The notes under the pieces are model-generated. The model was not told the origin of the DNA. It was given only the letters and a program-made list of their open reading frames with translations, and ran no database searches. Source: Dichomitus squalens LYAD-421 SS1 (lineage: Eukaryota; Basidiomycota; Agaricomycetes; Polyporales; Polyporaceae). Taken from it: a stretch of DNA of 64,000 bases. Location of the stretch: NCBI RefSeq assembly GCF_000275845.1, contig NW_006766885.1, forward strand, positions 136,436 to 200,435, in the 5' to 3' direction. Each line of letters begins with the position of its first letter. The first letter of the stretch is position 1. This document shows positions 1-12,600 of this stretch, piece after piece. A program made the position numbers and the translations under genes.

Positions 1-730
1 TTGCATCCAGCACCTCCTTGCGTCCGACTCATCCTCATCCTCCCCCTCGCCCTTAACTCCTTGAGTAACAAAACAGCATGAGCGGGTGAGGGGCAGTGGA
101 GCGGCGAAATAATTGTAGAAGTTTGCGGGCTTGGCAGTAGGAGCAAACAGCCGCACACACAGACACCTGGGATGGCTAACCCAAAGGACATGTGTACTGG
201 TTGTGGACATACGGTAATGTATTACATAGCTACAGACATGCTACGGACAGGTTAGACACAAGCTAGAGACAGGCTTAAGTCGACGTCACCGGTGTCAGGA
301 CATGCGTACTGCCTGTCCGATCCGGTCAGTTAGAGACATGTATTGAGCGCCCAGAATCGTCCGCCCAATATCAACCAAGACCTCCCGATCTCAACCGCTC
401 TGACACGACTTTCGCCGACGTCAACCAGCTGAGCCCATGTAAGTTCTTACTGGGCGTAATCAGTCGGCATAGCTGCACTGGAAGGAAGTGAAGCACTCAC
501 CGAGAGCGAGTGTTCAAGAAGGTGGTGCTAGGTATTGCCTGAGATGGGAGCGCATAATGCTTACATAATTAGATCTCAGCAGCAGATGCCGCAACCTAAT
601 TTTTTGAGGCAGCTCGTAGTAATCGTGGATAGTGCCGGTCCCGCTTCGTCGACATCGCCTTCGACTAGCTCTCCCTTGAAGGCGCACCCCTTGCGGACCT
701 TCTTTGAACCTACCAAAACTACAGCACACC
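1..730. other. Left-edge intergenic region and eIF3c upstream region
   Basis: No gene is supported here. A GTAAGT donor-like site near 437-442 followed by AG sites near 580-612 could mark an intron in the 5' leader of the eIF3c gene, but this is only a possibility. The first 50 bases read on the minus strand as a short acidic stretch that could be an exon of a gene lying to the left; it is too short to call. Confidence 0.4.
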
Positions 731-3683
731 ATGTCTAGATTCTTCCGCGCAGCCGGCGACTCTGATTCAGACTCCTCTTCCTCTGAGGAGGAGGAGCTCA
801 TGTCCAGCGACGACGAGGCTCCGAAGCAAGCCGCACCCGCGGCCAAGCCCGCCATGTCACGATTTCTGAAGGGCGCAGGCGACTCAGACTCGGACCAGTC
901 TTCCGACGACGACGAGAGCGAGGCAAGCAGCGACGAGGACGAAGAGGCACAACAAAAGCCGAAGTCGACCCTGGGGAGGTTTGTCCACGGGGCGTCCTCG
1001 GACGAGGATTCGGACGAGGACGTGAAGCGGGTGGTGAAGAGCGCGAAGGACAAGCGGCTGGACGAGATGGAGGCGACGGGGCGGGCGATGGACAACGCGC
1101 TGAAGATTAATGATTGGGTCGCGATCTCGACTGGTGCGTCCATGCCGGATTTTATTCGCGGGGGACCGTCGTTGCGCGCTATTGGTGGCGGAATGCTCAT
1201 GCGATGCCCGCATCGCGCTCTGTAGAGTTCGACAAGCTCGGGCGGATGGTGCAGCGGCAGCAGAACGTGTCGGAGCCCGTCCCCCCGTTTTTTATCCGCA
1301 CGATCGTGAACCTCGAGAACTCGATCAACCAGGCGGCCGCGAAGGACAAGGAGTCGAAGAAAAAGATGAACGCGAGCAACGCTCGTGCGCTCACCGCCGT
1401 CAAGCAGAAGGTGAAGAAGCTCCTCAAGGAGTTCGAGAAAGAGGTCAAGCGCTTCCAGGAGGTATGCTGCGTCTCCCGTATATCACTGGGTGGTGTGGAT
1501 GTTGAACGTCTGCGTAGGATCCTGAGGCGTTTGAGCGTGAATATCAGGCATCGGTACAGCCGGAGGCTGCGCCTGCGCCACCGAGGGCGAAGAAGGTGAA
1601 GAAGGGCGATGAGGAGGAAGAGGACGAGGATTTCACGACCGTGGGCAAGGGCGGCAAGGCTATCCAGTTCACGCCTGAGAGCATCTTCAAAAACCTCCAG
1701 GTCGTCCAGGAGGCTCGTGGTAAGAAGGTCAGTATATGCGACGTCTATGGCTAGTTGCTGCCCCAATTGAGAAGCATATGCCATGCAGAACACCGATCGT
1801 ACAGAGCAAATTCGCATACTCGAGAAGCTCCTGGAAGTATCGGTCACTTCGTACCAGCGGATACGCGTTCTTCTCGCCTTGATCGCCTCTCGCTTTGACT
1901 ACAACTCCTCCGTCGCAACGCACATGCCTGTGGAGCTGTGGGTGGCCGCCCAGCGCGAGGTGGACCAGCTCATCTCCATCGTGGCGAACGAGCCCGCATA
2001 CTCGATCCAGGAGATCACGGACGACTACGATGAGCTCGCAGAGCGCTCGCCCGAGACGGAGAAGGATGGCATCGTCCGCATTCGCGGCAGCGTGATTAGC
2101 TTTGTCGACCGTCTGGATGACGAGTTCACAAAGAGCCTCCAGAACATCGATCCGCATGGGACTGAGTATGTCGATCGGCTGAAGGACGAGAAGGGCCTGT
2201 ACAGCACCATCTGCCGCGCACAGACACTATACGAGAAGAAGAAGCAGGAGGACCCGCTCGGTCGTGTCGTCATGCGCCGTCTTGAGCACATTTACTCGAA
2301 GGTATGTACTGCGCTTCTTGATGTGTGACTGCCTAGCTTACGGTGCATCGCAGCCCGACCCGGTCGTTCTGGCCCTCGAAGCTCCTGTTGCCAGCGCGGA
2401 TCTCAAGCCGTCGGTGGTGCTCTCGTCTGACGACAAGACGTCGACCCTCATTCACTCTCTCTGCGTCTACCTCTACAAGTCCGGCAACTCCCTCCTCCGT
2501 ACCCGTGCCATGCTGTGCCACATATACCACTTTGCCCTACACAACGACTTCCACACCGCGCGTGACATGTTGCTCATGTCGCACCTCCAAGAGTCGATCC
2601 ACAATGCCGACGTTGCCACCCAGATTCTCTACAACCGGACTGTCGTCCAGCTGGGTCTCAGCGCGTTCCGCTGCGGCCTCATTAAGGAGGCCCAGGCAAC
2701 CCTTCAGGACATCTTCGCGACGCAACGGGTGAAGGAACTGCTCGCGCAAGGTGTGCACCAGCAGCGCTACCAGGTCCTCACACCCGAGCAGGAGAAGGCC
2801 GAGCGGCAGAGGCAGCTTCCCTTTCACATGCACATCAACACTGAGCTGCTCGAGGCTGCCTTCTTGGTCTCGAGCATGCTCGTCGAGATCCCTCTCCTGG
2901 CCAGCATCGACTCCGAGGAGCAGAAGCGCAAGGCGATCTCGAAGCCGTTCCGTCGTCTGCTCGACTTCGCCGACAGGCAGGTTTTTACGGGCCCGCCCGA
3001 GAGCACGCGCGACCACATCATGCAGGCGAGCAAGGCGCTCCAGGACGGCGAGTGGGAGAAGTGCCGGGACCTCGTCCAGAGCATCAAGATCTGGAGCTTG
3101 ATGCCCGAGTGCAACGCGGTCAAGGAGATGCTTGCGAAGCGCATCCAGGAGGAGGGCCTCCGGACGTACCTCTTCACGTACGCGCCACACTACCGCACGC
3201 TGTCGCTGTCGCTGCTCGCCAAGACGTTCTCGCTCCCGCTGCGGTCCGTCACGTCGCTCGTGTCGAAGATGATCTGGAACGAGGAGCTTCAGGCGGCGCT
3301 CGATCAGGCGGTGGGCGTCGTCGTGTTCAACCGTGTCGAGCTCGCGCGCACGCAGCAGCTTGCGCTGACGCTCGCGGACAAGGTCAACGCGATGGTCGAG
3401 CAGAACGAGAAGGCGCTCGACCAGAAGCTCGGCGTGAGCACGGGCTGGAACGAGCGTGCGGACGGTGGCAAGGGCGACAAGCGTGGCGAGCAGACGCAGG
3501 AGGGCCGTCGTCGCGGCGACCGCGCAAGGGGAGGTGCACGTGGTGAGTACTGGCCGGCTCCGTGCAGTGAGACGCAATGTGCTAACAGGGTTGGTTGCAG
3601 GTGGTGCAAGGGGTGGTCGTGGCGCACGCTTCGCGCAGGGTCTTGGGTCACAGATGGCTGGCAACACGCAAAGAAACCGGTGA
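731..3683 (+). CDS. NIP1: Eukaryotic translation initiation factor 3 subunit C (eIF3c/Nip1)
   Basis: Core subunit of the eIF3 complex, which binds the 40S subunit and recruits other initiation factors in the cytoplasm. Six exons can be read: 731-1133, 1226-1461, 1518-1727, 1789-2301, 2354-3542 and 3601-3683, together 878 codons, close to the family length. The protein starts [20 protein letters not shown] and has a very acidic, serine-rich first 110 residues containing repeated short MSRF/GRF-type blocks, as in other fungal eIF3c. The conserved eIF3c N-terminal domain follows (NDWVAIS, then EFDKLGRMV after intron 1), and the C-terminal third carries the PCI/winged-helix region ([17 protein letters not shown]). 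The last two exons encode an arginine-glycine-rich tail ending GNTQRNR. The ATG at 731 was chosen because it opens the conserved N-terminus. The gene is convergent with the eIF2B gamma gene, with 135 bases between the stops. Confidence 0.95.
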
Positions 3684-3818
3684 GGGGCAGGTGGTCCTAT
3701 CACGACTGTTCACGATTGAGCTATGGATACATGTATATCGCTTCTGCTGTGCGCCGTCTTGTACTGTACTGTTGTATCGCTAGCATACACACAGTCATGT
3801 CATATATGAACATTTTCG

Positions 3819-5782
3819 TTACTCGTCGCTCTCTTCTTCGGTGCTCTCGTCGTCATCTTCGTCCTCGCCGGAGTCTTGATCTTCGGAAGTCTCGTGCGCG
3901 GCCCAGTCCGATACCTCGAGTTTCTCGCTCCTAGCGCTCTCTGCGTCCAATGTAAGTAAACAGTACGACGATGCCAAGGCTAGAAGAGCTCACCTCCAGC
4001 GGGGACCTCGTAGCCAGGCTGGGTGACGCAACGAGACAAGTCCGCCTTCGTGCCGACTTTCGTGTACGCCCCGAGGATACAGCCCTCTAATTTCGCGCTA
4101 TTCGCCACCTACTTCAGGCCCACTATCCGTCTATATACAAGTATCAGAGACTCACCCTTCCGCGATAACGCAATGGTCGAGGATCACGCAACCAACGATC
4201 TTGGCCATTTTGCCGATGACGCAATGCTTCCCGATGACCGACCGCTTGATGCTCGCACGCTCTTCGACCCGTGTCGAGCGTCCGATCATGGAGTCCCCGG
4301 AGATCTGTGCTTTGTGGTCGATAAGCGAGCGGTTCTCGGGGTCGGAGGGGAGAGCATAGGTCGTTTGGCTGAGGAACTAGTCAGACGGAAAATTAGCTGG
4401 CCCATATGAGTATCTAGAGCTCAAAAGAATCTTACAAAGCGGTTGAGGTCGAGGTACGAGTGGAGGTTGTTCCCGCGGGAAGCAAATCCGGACGATGATC
4501 GATGTACGACGAGACCAACGCGCAAGCTGGGCTCAACGGCGTCCTCGTCCTCATCTTCGACCGGCGAAGGTACGGTTGACCGCATGTGCTCGTCAACAGC
4601 TTCCTCTTCCTCGGCAGTCTTGCTCCTTAAGTGACGCTTTTGCCCTGGTAGGTGGAGCGTTGAGTGTTTGAGCGCTAGGCTTTGCGAAACGTTGTTCGAG
4701 ACGGGGCTTAGAACTGCGGTAGATGGACTTCGTCAGGAAGCACGCAATGTCGCAGGGCTACGACACTCACTATTTCCATATTTCTCCCGCCGTGTTCGTT
4801 GATAGTGCGGCTTGCACAGCCAGGGGATGAACTCTTCGCGTATAGAGTCCAAATGCGCCTTCTCGCTGAGCGCATCGAGCACTGTCCTTTTGCAGACATA
4901 GACGTGAGAGTCTCTGAAACTTGACGAAAGCTTCGTCCGCGGGTACCTAATCGCAAAGAGCGTTAGTTTCTATTTGCCGCTTGCAAGCAGCTTGACCGTA
5001 TAGCGAGGACTGACTGTGAGAGTAGGCTCATGCGCAGCTCAAACTCCTCGTTGTTCTTGTCAACGTCTTCTGGAGTGTCTATATGTAGCAATGTTCCTGA
5101 CCGTTCGTCGAAGACGATCGGGACGTTGGAGGGAAGGATACCCCACTCCTCCGTAGCAGCCGATTTGTCCGTACGACTAGCCTCGTAGAAGCACGCGGTG
5201 GCGATAGACCCGTCGTAAGTGGTCTCTGTTCTGAACTTATTTAGGAGCTGTGTAAGGGAGAGCCCGGGTGGAGGGACGAAGTCGCATGGGAGGAGTATGA
5301 AGTCCGACTGAATGCGCGACGAAAAATGCCGAAGGAGGGTACATGTTCCCACTGCGAGATCCTGTGACTCCTCGTATGTCTGCAAGTCAATCCTGAGGGA
5401 CGGAAAAGATGATGATACGTCGGATTGGATGTAATTGGACATCGCGGAACGATGCGATGTCGGACATATGAGCAAGACGTCTAGAATGAGAACAAAATGA
5501 GTTGCGTATGATATCATAGGAAGAAGGCACGCACCAGTCACGCCAGATTGTTCTAACCACGACAGAGGGTACTCTATCATTGGCTTGTTTGCAATGGGAA
5601 GCAGTGCCTTGGGAGATGGCTCGTCCCCATGATTGCTCGTGAGCGGGATGAGTCTATGGCAGGCACATCAGTTATCAAGACCTTCGTGCGCACCCTGTCT
5701 CTCACTCGTTACCAAAGCCAGAAAAGACTACTGCAACGAACTCCCGCGTCACGATCTTGTTGGATGACTCGTCGAAGTCCAT
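3819..5782 (-). CDS. GCD1: Translation initiation factor eIF2B subunit gamma
   Basis: Gamma subunit of eIF2B, the guanine nucleotide exchange factor that recycles eIF2-GDP. The start at 5782 gives MDFDESSNKIVTREFVAVVF; after a first intron the reading continues with LIPLTSNHGDEPSPKALLPI and the PMIEYPLSWLEQSGV block, typical of the nucleotidyltransferase-like N-terminal half of eIF2B gamma/epsilon. The middle exons (about 4960-5580) contain the LLPCDFVPP motif. The 3' part (about 4000-4350) encodes left-handed beta-helix hexapeptide repeats such as SVIGKHCVIGKMAKIVG. The tail is strongly acidic (SGEDEDDDESTEEESDE) and ends at the TAA at 3819-3821. Several short introns interrupt the gene, and internal exon edges between 4350 and 4960 were not all resolved. 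It lies tail to tail with eIF3c. Confidence 0.9.
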
Positions 5783-7156
5783 GGTATAGTTGTAAATCTC
5801 AATCCGAGTCAGCTGGATAAGCGCTTGTCCATGGCCAGATCTGCAGATCTCGACACTGCATTTCGCCGCCCTGGCTCGGCCCGCGGCTTGCAATCGCTAA
5901 CAATAACCGAGCATGTACTCTTTGTACGACATCAGCAGCACGGTCGCTCGCTTTTCCAGCAAACATACTGCAGTGTGTTTGTGGCTGTGGTCCAATGCCT
6001 GTCCCTGTGCTGACACGATCAAGAATGCCACTCGAACACGGCGACCGCACTTGAAGGGGGACAAGAAAGCAGGTGGACACTCGTGGAGAATCATTTAGCA
6101 CCCACCACTAAGTACTCACTTCTCGCACGCAGCATCGCTGACCATCTGCGCCTCGCGGACACTAGGAATGCTTACGGTCATTGGGTCGGCCCTTCTTACA
6201 TAGACTCTGTCGTCCGCACTTGCTCGCATCTGTCTCTGAAGCTCTGCTGATCCCTATGGACTTGTGCGTTATGCGCGCTCGCTCGCTTTAAAACGGAAGA
6301 GTTCTATTAGACAGCCGGGATACTTCTCTAACGAATGCGTACAGGCTAGCCTTGCTGAGCTCATCACTTCCCCTGATGGCTTCTCAACGCCTCCAGCCTC
6401 CAGCGTCCACAAGTGTTGAGCGGCTCCAATCCAAGCCGGTGACTTTCCAAGTATTATTAACCTATAGTATGCTTTGATCAGGAAGCAGACCCTGCGGGCC
6501 TTCACACTCGCTGCATTCGCCATGGGAACCGCGTGGACCCCACCTGCGGATCCGTGCGGGCCGCGTCTGTCCCCTTCAACGCATGAACTTCGCTTTTCAG
6601 CACGTTCATGGGACATGATTTAGCACAAGCTCATGCCCAATGATCCACTGACATGCGACTTCTTCGCTGGTCATGCATGATCTTGAGACCAACTTCTGAC
6701 GGCATGTACGGGCACTGCAATGGCCGGTTCCAAAGGCCTCGTGGCGCGCCATCCATGTGCACGATCGTCCGACGGCCGGGCGAGCACAAACTCCTTCTGT
6801 TCCCTGGCAGCTTATCCCATACTTGTAGGACACTATTAATTTCTTCGGGTTACCTTGGAGCAGCCTTGACGCCCTTGACGCCCTCAGACGCAGTTTAGCG
6901 GCAAACCATTCTCGCTCAATGATTGTGACTATCGTCGTCCTGCCAAGCGAACCGACAAAGCGAGCCGACCGGGCCTCAAACCTCCGTCAATTGCGATTCG
7001 CAAAAACTTGCGGATATGTCTCGGTGGTCGAACCCTGGCCTTAGAGAACCCTCCACGCTTCGACTTCTGGGGCAAAGGTCACAGGTCATAAAGGCACGCC
7101 TAGCATGATATCTTGCAATCCAACCTTGAGCTTCACTCCCGATACTCCACATCGTC
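5783..7156. other. Intergenic region, 1.4 kb
   Basis: This stretch holds the upstream regions of the eIF2B gamma gene (leftwards) and the GH28 gene (rightwards). The open frames in it are short, overlap one another on both strands, and show no recognisable motif or plausible splicing into neighbours. I see no gene in it. Confidence 0.5.
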
Positions 7157-9105
7157 ATGGGCTTCAAGTCTCTCTTTGCTGCCGTTGCGCTCGTCACTGC
7201 CGTCTCTGCCCAGCTCTCGGGTAGCGTTGGTCCTACGACTCCTCTCTCGCAGAAGAGCCACATTTGCAATGTCCTCGACTACGGCGGGAGCGTCGGCTCG
7301 AGCGACATTGGTCCTGCCATCACCAGCGCGTTCAACGTGAGTGATCCTTGGCCGTTACTGTACCAGACGTCGTTCAGCATGGCCCCCTCTGCAGAACTGT
7401 GTCCTGAAAAACTCCGGGTCGACCCTGTATGTCCCCGCCGGTGCGTCACCCTCCCTGCGAATTGCTTTTGAAACTTCAAGCTCATGGTCGACTTTTCCTC
7501 CACAGGCAACTACAACATGGCCACTTGGGTTGACCTCAAGGGGGGTACCAAGTGGGCATTCCGCCTCGATGGTTTCATCACCCGGACATGTTCGCCTATC
7601 CAGTGCTCACCATTGACGCCAAACATACTAATACCCCTATGCAGCGACCACTGGCGGCAATATGATCGCGATCGAGACTGCCAATGACTTCGAGTTCTAC
7701 TCCGCCAATAGCGCTGGAGGCATTCAAGGTTACGGTTACCAGTGTCGCAATGCGGGGTAGGTCCTGCATCGAAATTCCAGTCCCGAGACAAAGCGGGCTG
7801 AACCACACCCCCCTTCTTTCCAGCCCACGTCTGATCCGCATCGTCAACTCCCAGAACTGGTCCATCCACGACCTCGTCCTCGTCGATTGTACGTGACGAT
7901 TACAGTGGCGAGGTCCAGAGACTGACAAACTCATAGCGCCTGAGTTCCACCTGGTCATCCAGTCTGGACAGAACGGAGAGATCTACAACTTGGCAATTCG
8001 GGGTGCCCTATCTCTCGACACCTACGCATCCCATGGAGAATACTGACATCACAATGACAGGTGCCAACATCGGTGGTTCCGATGGTGTGGACGTGTGGGG
8101 AACCAACTACTGGATTCATGACGTCGAGGTCACCAACCGCGACGAGTGCGTTACTGTCAAGGTTCGTTGCCGTCGTCTTGGTCGAGTGTTTGACCTCATA
8201 ATGACATTCGATTGAAGTCCCCCGCGAACAACATTCTGATTGAGCGCAGTAAGTGCTTCGCTACCTTCAGAACTGGGGATTACCATCTGATTGATCTTCG
8301 TATCAGTTTGGTGCAACCAATCGGGCGGGAGCGCCATCGGCAGTCTATCAGATGGCACCGCGATCGAGGACGTGATCTACAGGTGCGACATGCCCTCATA
8401 GACTTGACGCACGCCGCTCTAATGCTTGCTCTAGGAACATCTACACTAATGGCGGCAACCAGGCGTTCATGATCAAGAGCAACCTTGGCTCTGGTTACGT
8501 GAGGAACGTGCAGTTCCAAAACTTCATCTCGAGGGGCACCGCGTACGGCCTCGATATCAACCAATACTGGTCGTCGCAATCCCCTGGCACAGGGGCAGGT
8601 GTTGAGCTCTCGAACATAACCTTCTCAGTACGTCCCCCCCTCCTGCCTGCTCAACTACTCGCAGCCAATGCATGTCCTCAGAACTGGGATGGTAATGTCG
8701 TAGATGGCGTTGCGCGACCCCCTATCCAGCTCATTTGCGCGGACGGTGCCCCTTGCCACGGTATCACTCTAAGCAACGTGAACATGTGGTCGCAGACCAA
8801 CAAGGCCGTCGTGAAATGCGAGAGCGCATACGGCAGCGGTCTCTCATGCATCAAGGGCGGCTCATCGTACACGTCCTATGCGATTGTGACGCAGTCCGCG
8901 ACTCAGCCGCCGGGCTACTCGACCCCGACGACACTGGCTGGAGATCTCTCTTCTGGCTTCGCCACGAACGCTGCTATTCCGACACCGTATGTGTCCCGTC
9001 TTGATGTATGATTCGATATGTTCTGACCCAGTGAATTGCAGGACAATTCCGACTACATTTTACCCTGGTCTTCCCCAGATAAGTCCGCTTGCGAAGAACC
9101 AATGA
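7157..9105 (+). CDS. Secreted GH28 glycoside hydrolase, rhamnogalacturonase type
   Basis: Extracellular pectin-degrading enzyme predicted to cut the rhamnogalacturonan backbone. The first 19 residues, [19 protein letters not shown], form a signal peptide. Many short introns break the gene (about ten). The parallel beta-helix core carries [20 protein letters not shown] and then [13 protein letters not shown]; the two acidic clusters fit the catalytic Asp and Asp-Glu pattern known from rhamnogalacturonase A. The later [12 protein letters not shown] block replaces the Cys-Gly-His-Gly motif of ordinary polygalacturonases, and this loss of the histidine is the main reason for choosing rhamnogalacturonase over polygalacturonase. 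The C-terminal exons encode further helix rungs ([20 protein letters not shown]) and a Ser/Thr-rich stretch, and the last exon ends at the TGA at 9103-9105. The GH28 call is secure; the exact substrate is inference. Confidence 0.88.
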
Positions 9106-9585
9106 ACTGTGGTATGACGTTAGCATCGAAGATATCAAGGACAGTGGCATGTCCTCGAGCTCCAGGCAAGCTGTACATAGACGCAAGCCAGGTGTTGTAT
9201 TAGGTACATTGGCGTTTGTGAATAAGACATCTCCTACCGGCCACGATGAGTGTTCGTGGAGACCTGTGACAGCATCCGAGAGCGAATGGAAGGAATGCAA
9301 CTCGAACTAATTATGCTGTGCTTTACATGATCGACGCATGTAGACGCCTGAGTGCGGAGAGTTTAACCGTAACGTCAGCTGCCTCGCCTTTCTCTCCAGT
9401 GTCGACGCATTATTGACGGACCGGCTTCCGTCCCTGCCGCCCACATCGAGCTTGGTCAATCTGCTTCATGTTCGCGTCTACTGCCCTCGTTGCTTGACAG
9501 GTCTCCAGGCTGCTCTCCATGATTCTTCTTCTCGGGCTGTTCCTCAACATTCACCGTCTTCTACACCTTCTAGGATCGCTCACCA
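9106..9585. other. Intergenic region before the kinase gene
   Basis: About 480 bases between the GH28 stop and the kinase start, on the same strand. It should contain the GH28 terminator and the kinase promoter. The part near 9480-9580 is rich in pyrimidines, as is common just upstream of start codons in these fungi. No gene is seen. Confidence 0.4.
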
Positions 9586-12500
9586 ATGCCGCCGGTATCT
9601 GTCCATCAGCTCTACCAACGTCTTGAAACCGTAGGGAAGGGCGCATACGGGTCGGTACATAAGGGCAGGGACTTGCGCACGGGTGAGGTAGTGGCGCTCA
9701 AGATCATTAACCTGGACACGGAGGACGATGATGTAGGAGACATACAGCGCGAGGTTGCGCTCCTCACCCAGCTCCGGGACGCCCCCAACGTCACGAAGTA
9801 CTTCGGTTGCTATATGGACGGGCCCAGGGTGTGGATTGTCATGGAGTACGCGCAGGGAGGCAGCGTACGGACGCTCATGAAGGCATGCAAGGACGGCGTG
9901 GTGGAAGAGAAGTACGTCTCGGTCATCATCCGCGAAGTCCTGAACGGCCTCAGCTACCTTCATAAATCGTCTATCATCCACCGCGATTTGAAGGCCGCTA
10001 ATATCCTCATCACCTCCACTGGGAAGGTGATGATATGCGACTTCGGTGTCTCTGCGCTCCTAGTCACGGCTTCCAGCAAGCGCAACACTCTGGTCGGTAC
10101 GCCACACTGGATGGCGCCCGAGGTCGCGCATGCGTCTGCGTACGACTCCAAGGCTGACATCTGGAGCTTGGGCATCATGATCTACGAAATGATCAAGGGG
10201 AGCGCCCCGAACTCGCACATTGTGGACCAGGCGAAGCTCATTCAGCTTATCCCGCGCATGAAACCGCCGAGGTTGAATGAGGGAGAGGGTAGCAGAGAAC
10301 TTCGGGACTTTGTGGCGGCGTGCTTGCGAGAATCTCCAGCAGATGTGCGTAGCTTCATCTCAGGGCCCTCAAGAAGCCTATTTATGTTCTGCGCTTTGTA
10401 GCGGCTTTCTGCGGACGAGTTATCGAAGACGAAGTGGATCGTCTCGGTCCGCAAAGTCCCTGTGACTGTTCTGAAGGACTTGATCCTCCGCTATGATGCA
10501 TGGACCAAGGGCGGCGGCTCGCGTGCGAGTATGGCTCAACCTCTTCCATGGGAGGAAGAGGAGGAACGAGAGCGCAAGTGAGTACCCTCTTCGTTGGCCT
10601 AATCCAGATGAATACAGCACTCACCTATATCTCTAGTCCGCAAGCAGACGCCGTGTACGAGGACGACAATCCTTGGGAATTTGATACGGTCAGAGGGAGA
10701 TCGTCACTCAGTCTAGACAATTTTGAGGTGGACAACTCACTGCTCGCAATGTTGGAAGACGAGTCAATAGGCGAGCAATCAACTGTCCGACCGCCACCCA
10801 CCAACGTCCCAGCCACGCTGCGGAACCTCTTCGATTATGGTGACCCCCCACCACCTGAGCCGTTCCGCATGCCGACGTTTGACTCGCCCTACGATGACCC
10901 TCTGATGACGAATCCATCTCTTAACCTTTCAGCCGCCCTCCCTACACGTGGTCGTAGCCCTTCGAAGGGTTTGACTACCCCGGAGCCTACTCTCGGAGAG
11001 GACCTGCGTACTGCGAAACAGTCGAGCTTTGTGTTCCCTCCACGAGCGCCTACCCCTCGCTCAAAAACCCCCGGCGCGGAACAGGATGAGGGCGAGCTGC
11101 CTCCTACTTCCCCGATCGAGCGAAAGCGAGATCGCCTCCCTCCTCTCGGTCCCGGGATACCACGGATGCTCGCACCGATCTCAACCTTATCGGATAATGA
11201 CAGCAAGCCTCCGGCTTTGTCGTCCAACAAGTCTGCACCAACATATCGTGAGATCCGTTCCAACCGCGGTGTGCCGGACATAGAAATTCCAGGGCCTTCA
11301 CCTATAGAAGCGTCGGTCGACAGTCCCCCTCCTATCGTCCTATCTACGTCATCTCCCGAGCGTACGACGCCCAGCCGACCAGCTCCAAACCGGAAACGGT
11401 CCCAAAGTAGCGCCCCTGGCCTGGCGTCTCCTTCCACCTCTGGCATCACGTCTGCCACACCACGAGAACGCAACCTCGTAACCCCTGACTTCCGTTTTCC
11501 ACCCCTCTCCCCCAGCCTCAGTGCTGACCGAAACAATACTGCTCCTTCCCCCGTACCGACTTTTCGACTACCCCATGGCCATAACCGACGATCACCCACA
11601 CATTCCAGTGTGTCCACTATTTCCACGATATCCACCGTTTCCACTACGTCTAGTGTCCACCAAACTTCTCAGTCTCTGGATGCATCCATTCTCCCCAAAC
11701 GTCTCGCTTCACCTGGTGGCTCCCTCCCAATGCCGCCGCCGATTATGCGGGCACGGTCAGCGACAGCGACGACAGAAGCAAGCCCGTTCTCCGCCGCGCA
11801 GAGCCTGATTATGAGTCCGAAGGGACCGTCGAGGCGGCCCAGTCTGCATCGCTTAGGGTCTGCCTCTGTCCTCGATATGCCTACACGACCTTTTGCGAAA
11901 GGTCAAGATCGGAGTGGTAGCCCTGTCGAGTCGTCATTCAGTACATCGTCGGGCATCCCCCTGCCTGGTCTTCGAGACGTGTTGAAGGTAAGACCTTTCT
12001 CACTATCATCAAACCCTTGCCCTGGCTCATATCCGATTGCAGATCCCGACCATCAACTTCGAGCATAAACACGCCCACGCAGATCTCTTGCCTCCGTCAC
12101 CTGCACCCTACCCCGTACCTCCAAGATCTGCCAAGTCACCCCTCACACAGCTGAACTCGACAGCGTCATCTTCGACGACATCTCTCAACTCCCTCTCCTC
12201 GCAGCCGAATATGTCCTCCACCGACCTTCGCTTCGCATCCGACAGCTCCTACACGACACACTCACGATCCCTCTCCCTCGGAGGGTCCCAGACGTTACCT
12301 CTTGTTCCGTCGGACATGCCTCCATTACGACCGCTCGATCTAGGGCCGCTTATGCACTCGCACGAATTGACGCACGCGGAGCTCGCGCGGACAGTGGACG
12401 AGCTGCAGAGCTGGATGCAAGTCGTCGAGGCCGGGCTCGCACAGATGCTCGACCGGGCCGCACAGGACCAGCTGACCATCGAGGAGGAGACGGAGGACGC

Positions 12501-12600
12501 GGGTGTGTTCGACCCTCGGCTCGACGACGATCCTCTGCGGCTCTCGGACGGCCGGACGGCGACCCCGCATCCGTATCCGTTGCCTCTTCCCTTGGAGTAG
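9586..12600 (+). CDS. Ste20-family germinal-centre kinase, Kic1/Nak1 type
   Basis: Serine/threonine kinase predicted to act in the NDR/LATS-Mor polarity and cell-separation (RAM/MOR) pathway. Four exons, 9586-10344, 10402-10577, 10637-11987 and 12043-12600, give 947 residues. The kinase domain fills about residues 10-265: glycine loop VGKGAYGSV near 16-24, Lys39 in VALKII, catalytic HRDLKAAN with Asp134, DFG with Asp152, and the GTPHWMAPE activation segment typical of germinal-centre kinases. A long proline/serine-rich, presumably disordered linker follows, with many S/T-P sites. The C-terminus has a helical region (HELTHAELARTVDELQSWMQ) of the kind shared by fungal Kic1/Nak1 proteins. The ATG at 9586 starts 10-15 residues before the kinase core, as is usual for the group. 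Assignment to Kic1/Nak1 rather than another Ste20 subfamily is inference from the C-terminal helix and domain order. Confidence 0.9.

Noticed and set aside
1..50. Acidic minus-strand exon at the left edge
   Set aside because: Only about 15 codons are visible, and more than one frame is open; not enough to call.
2537..3703. 388-codon open frame on the minus strand
   Set aside because: It is antisense to the well-supported eIF3c exon, has the composition expected from the complement of GC-ending codons, and shows no domain.
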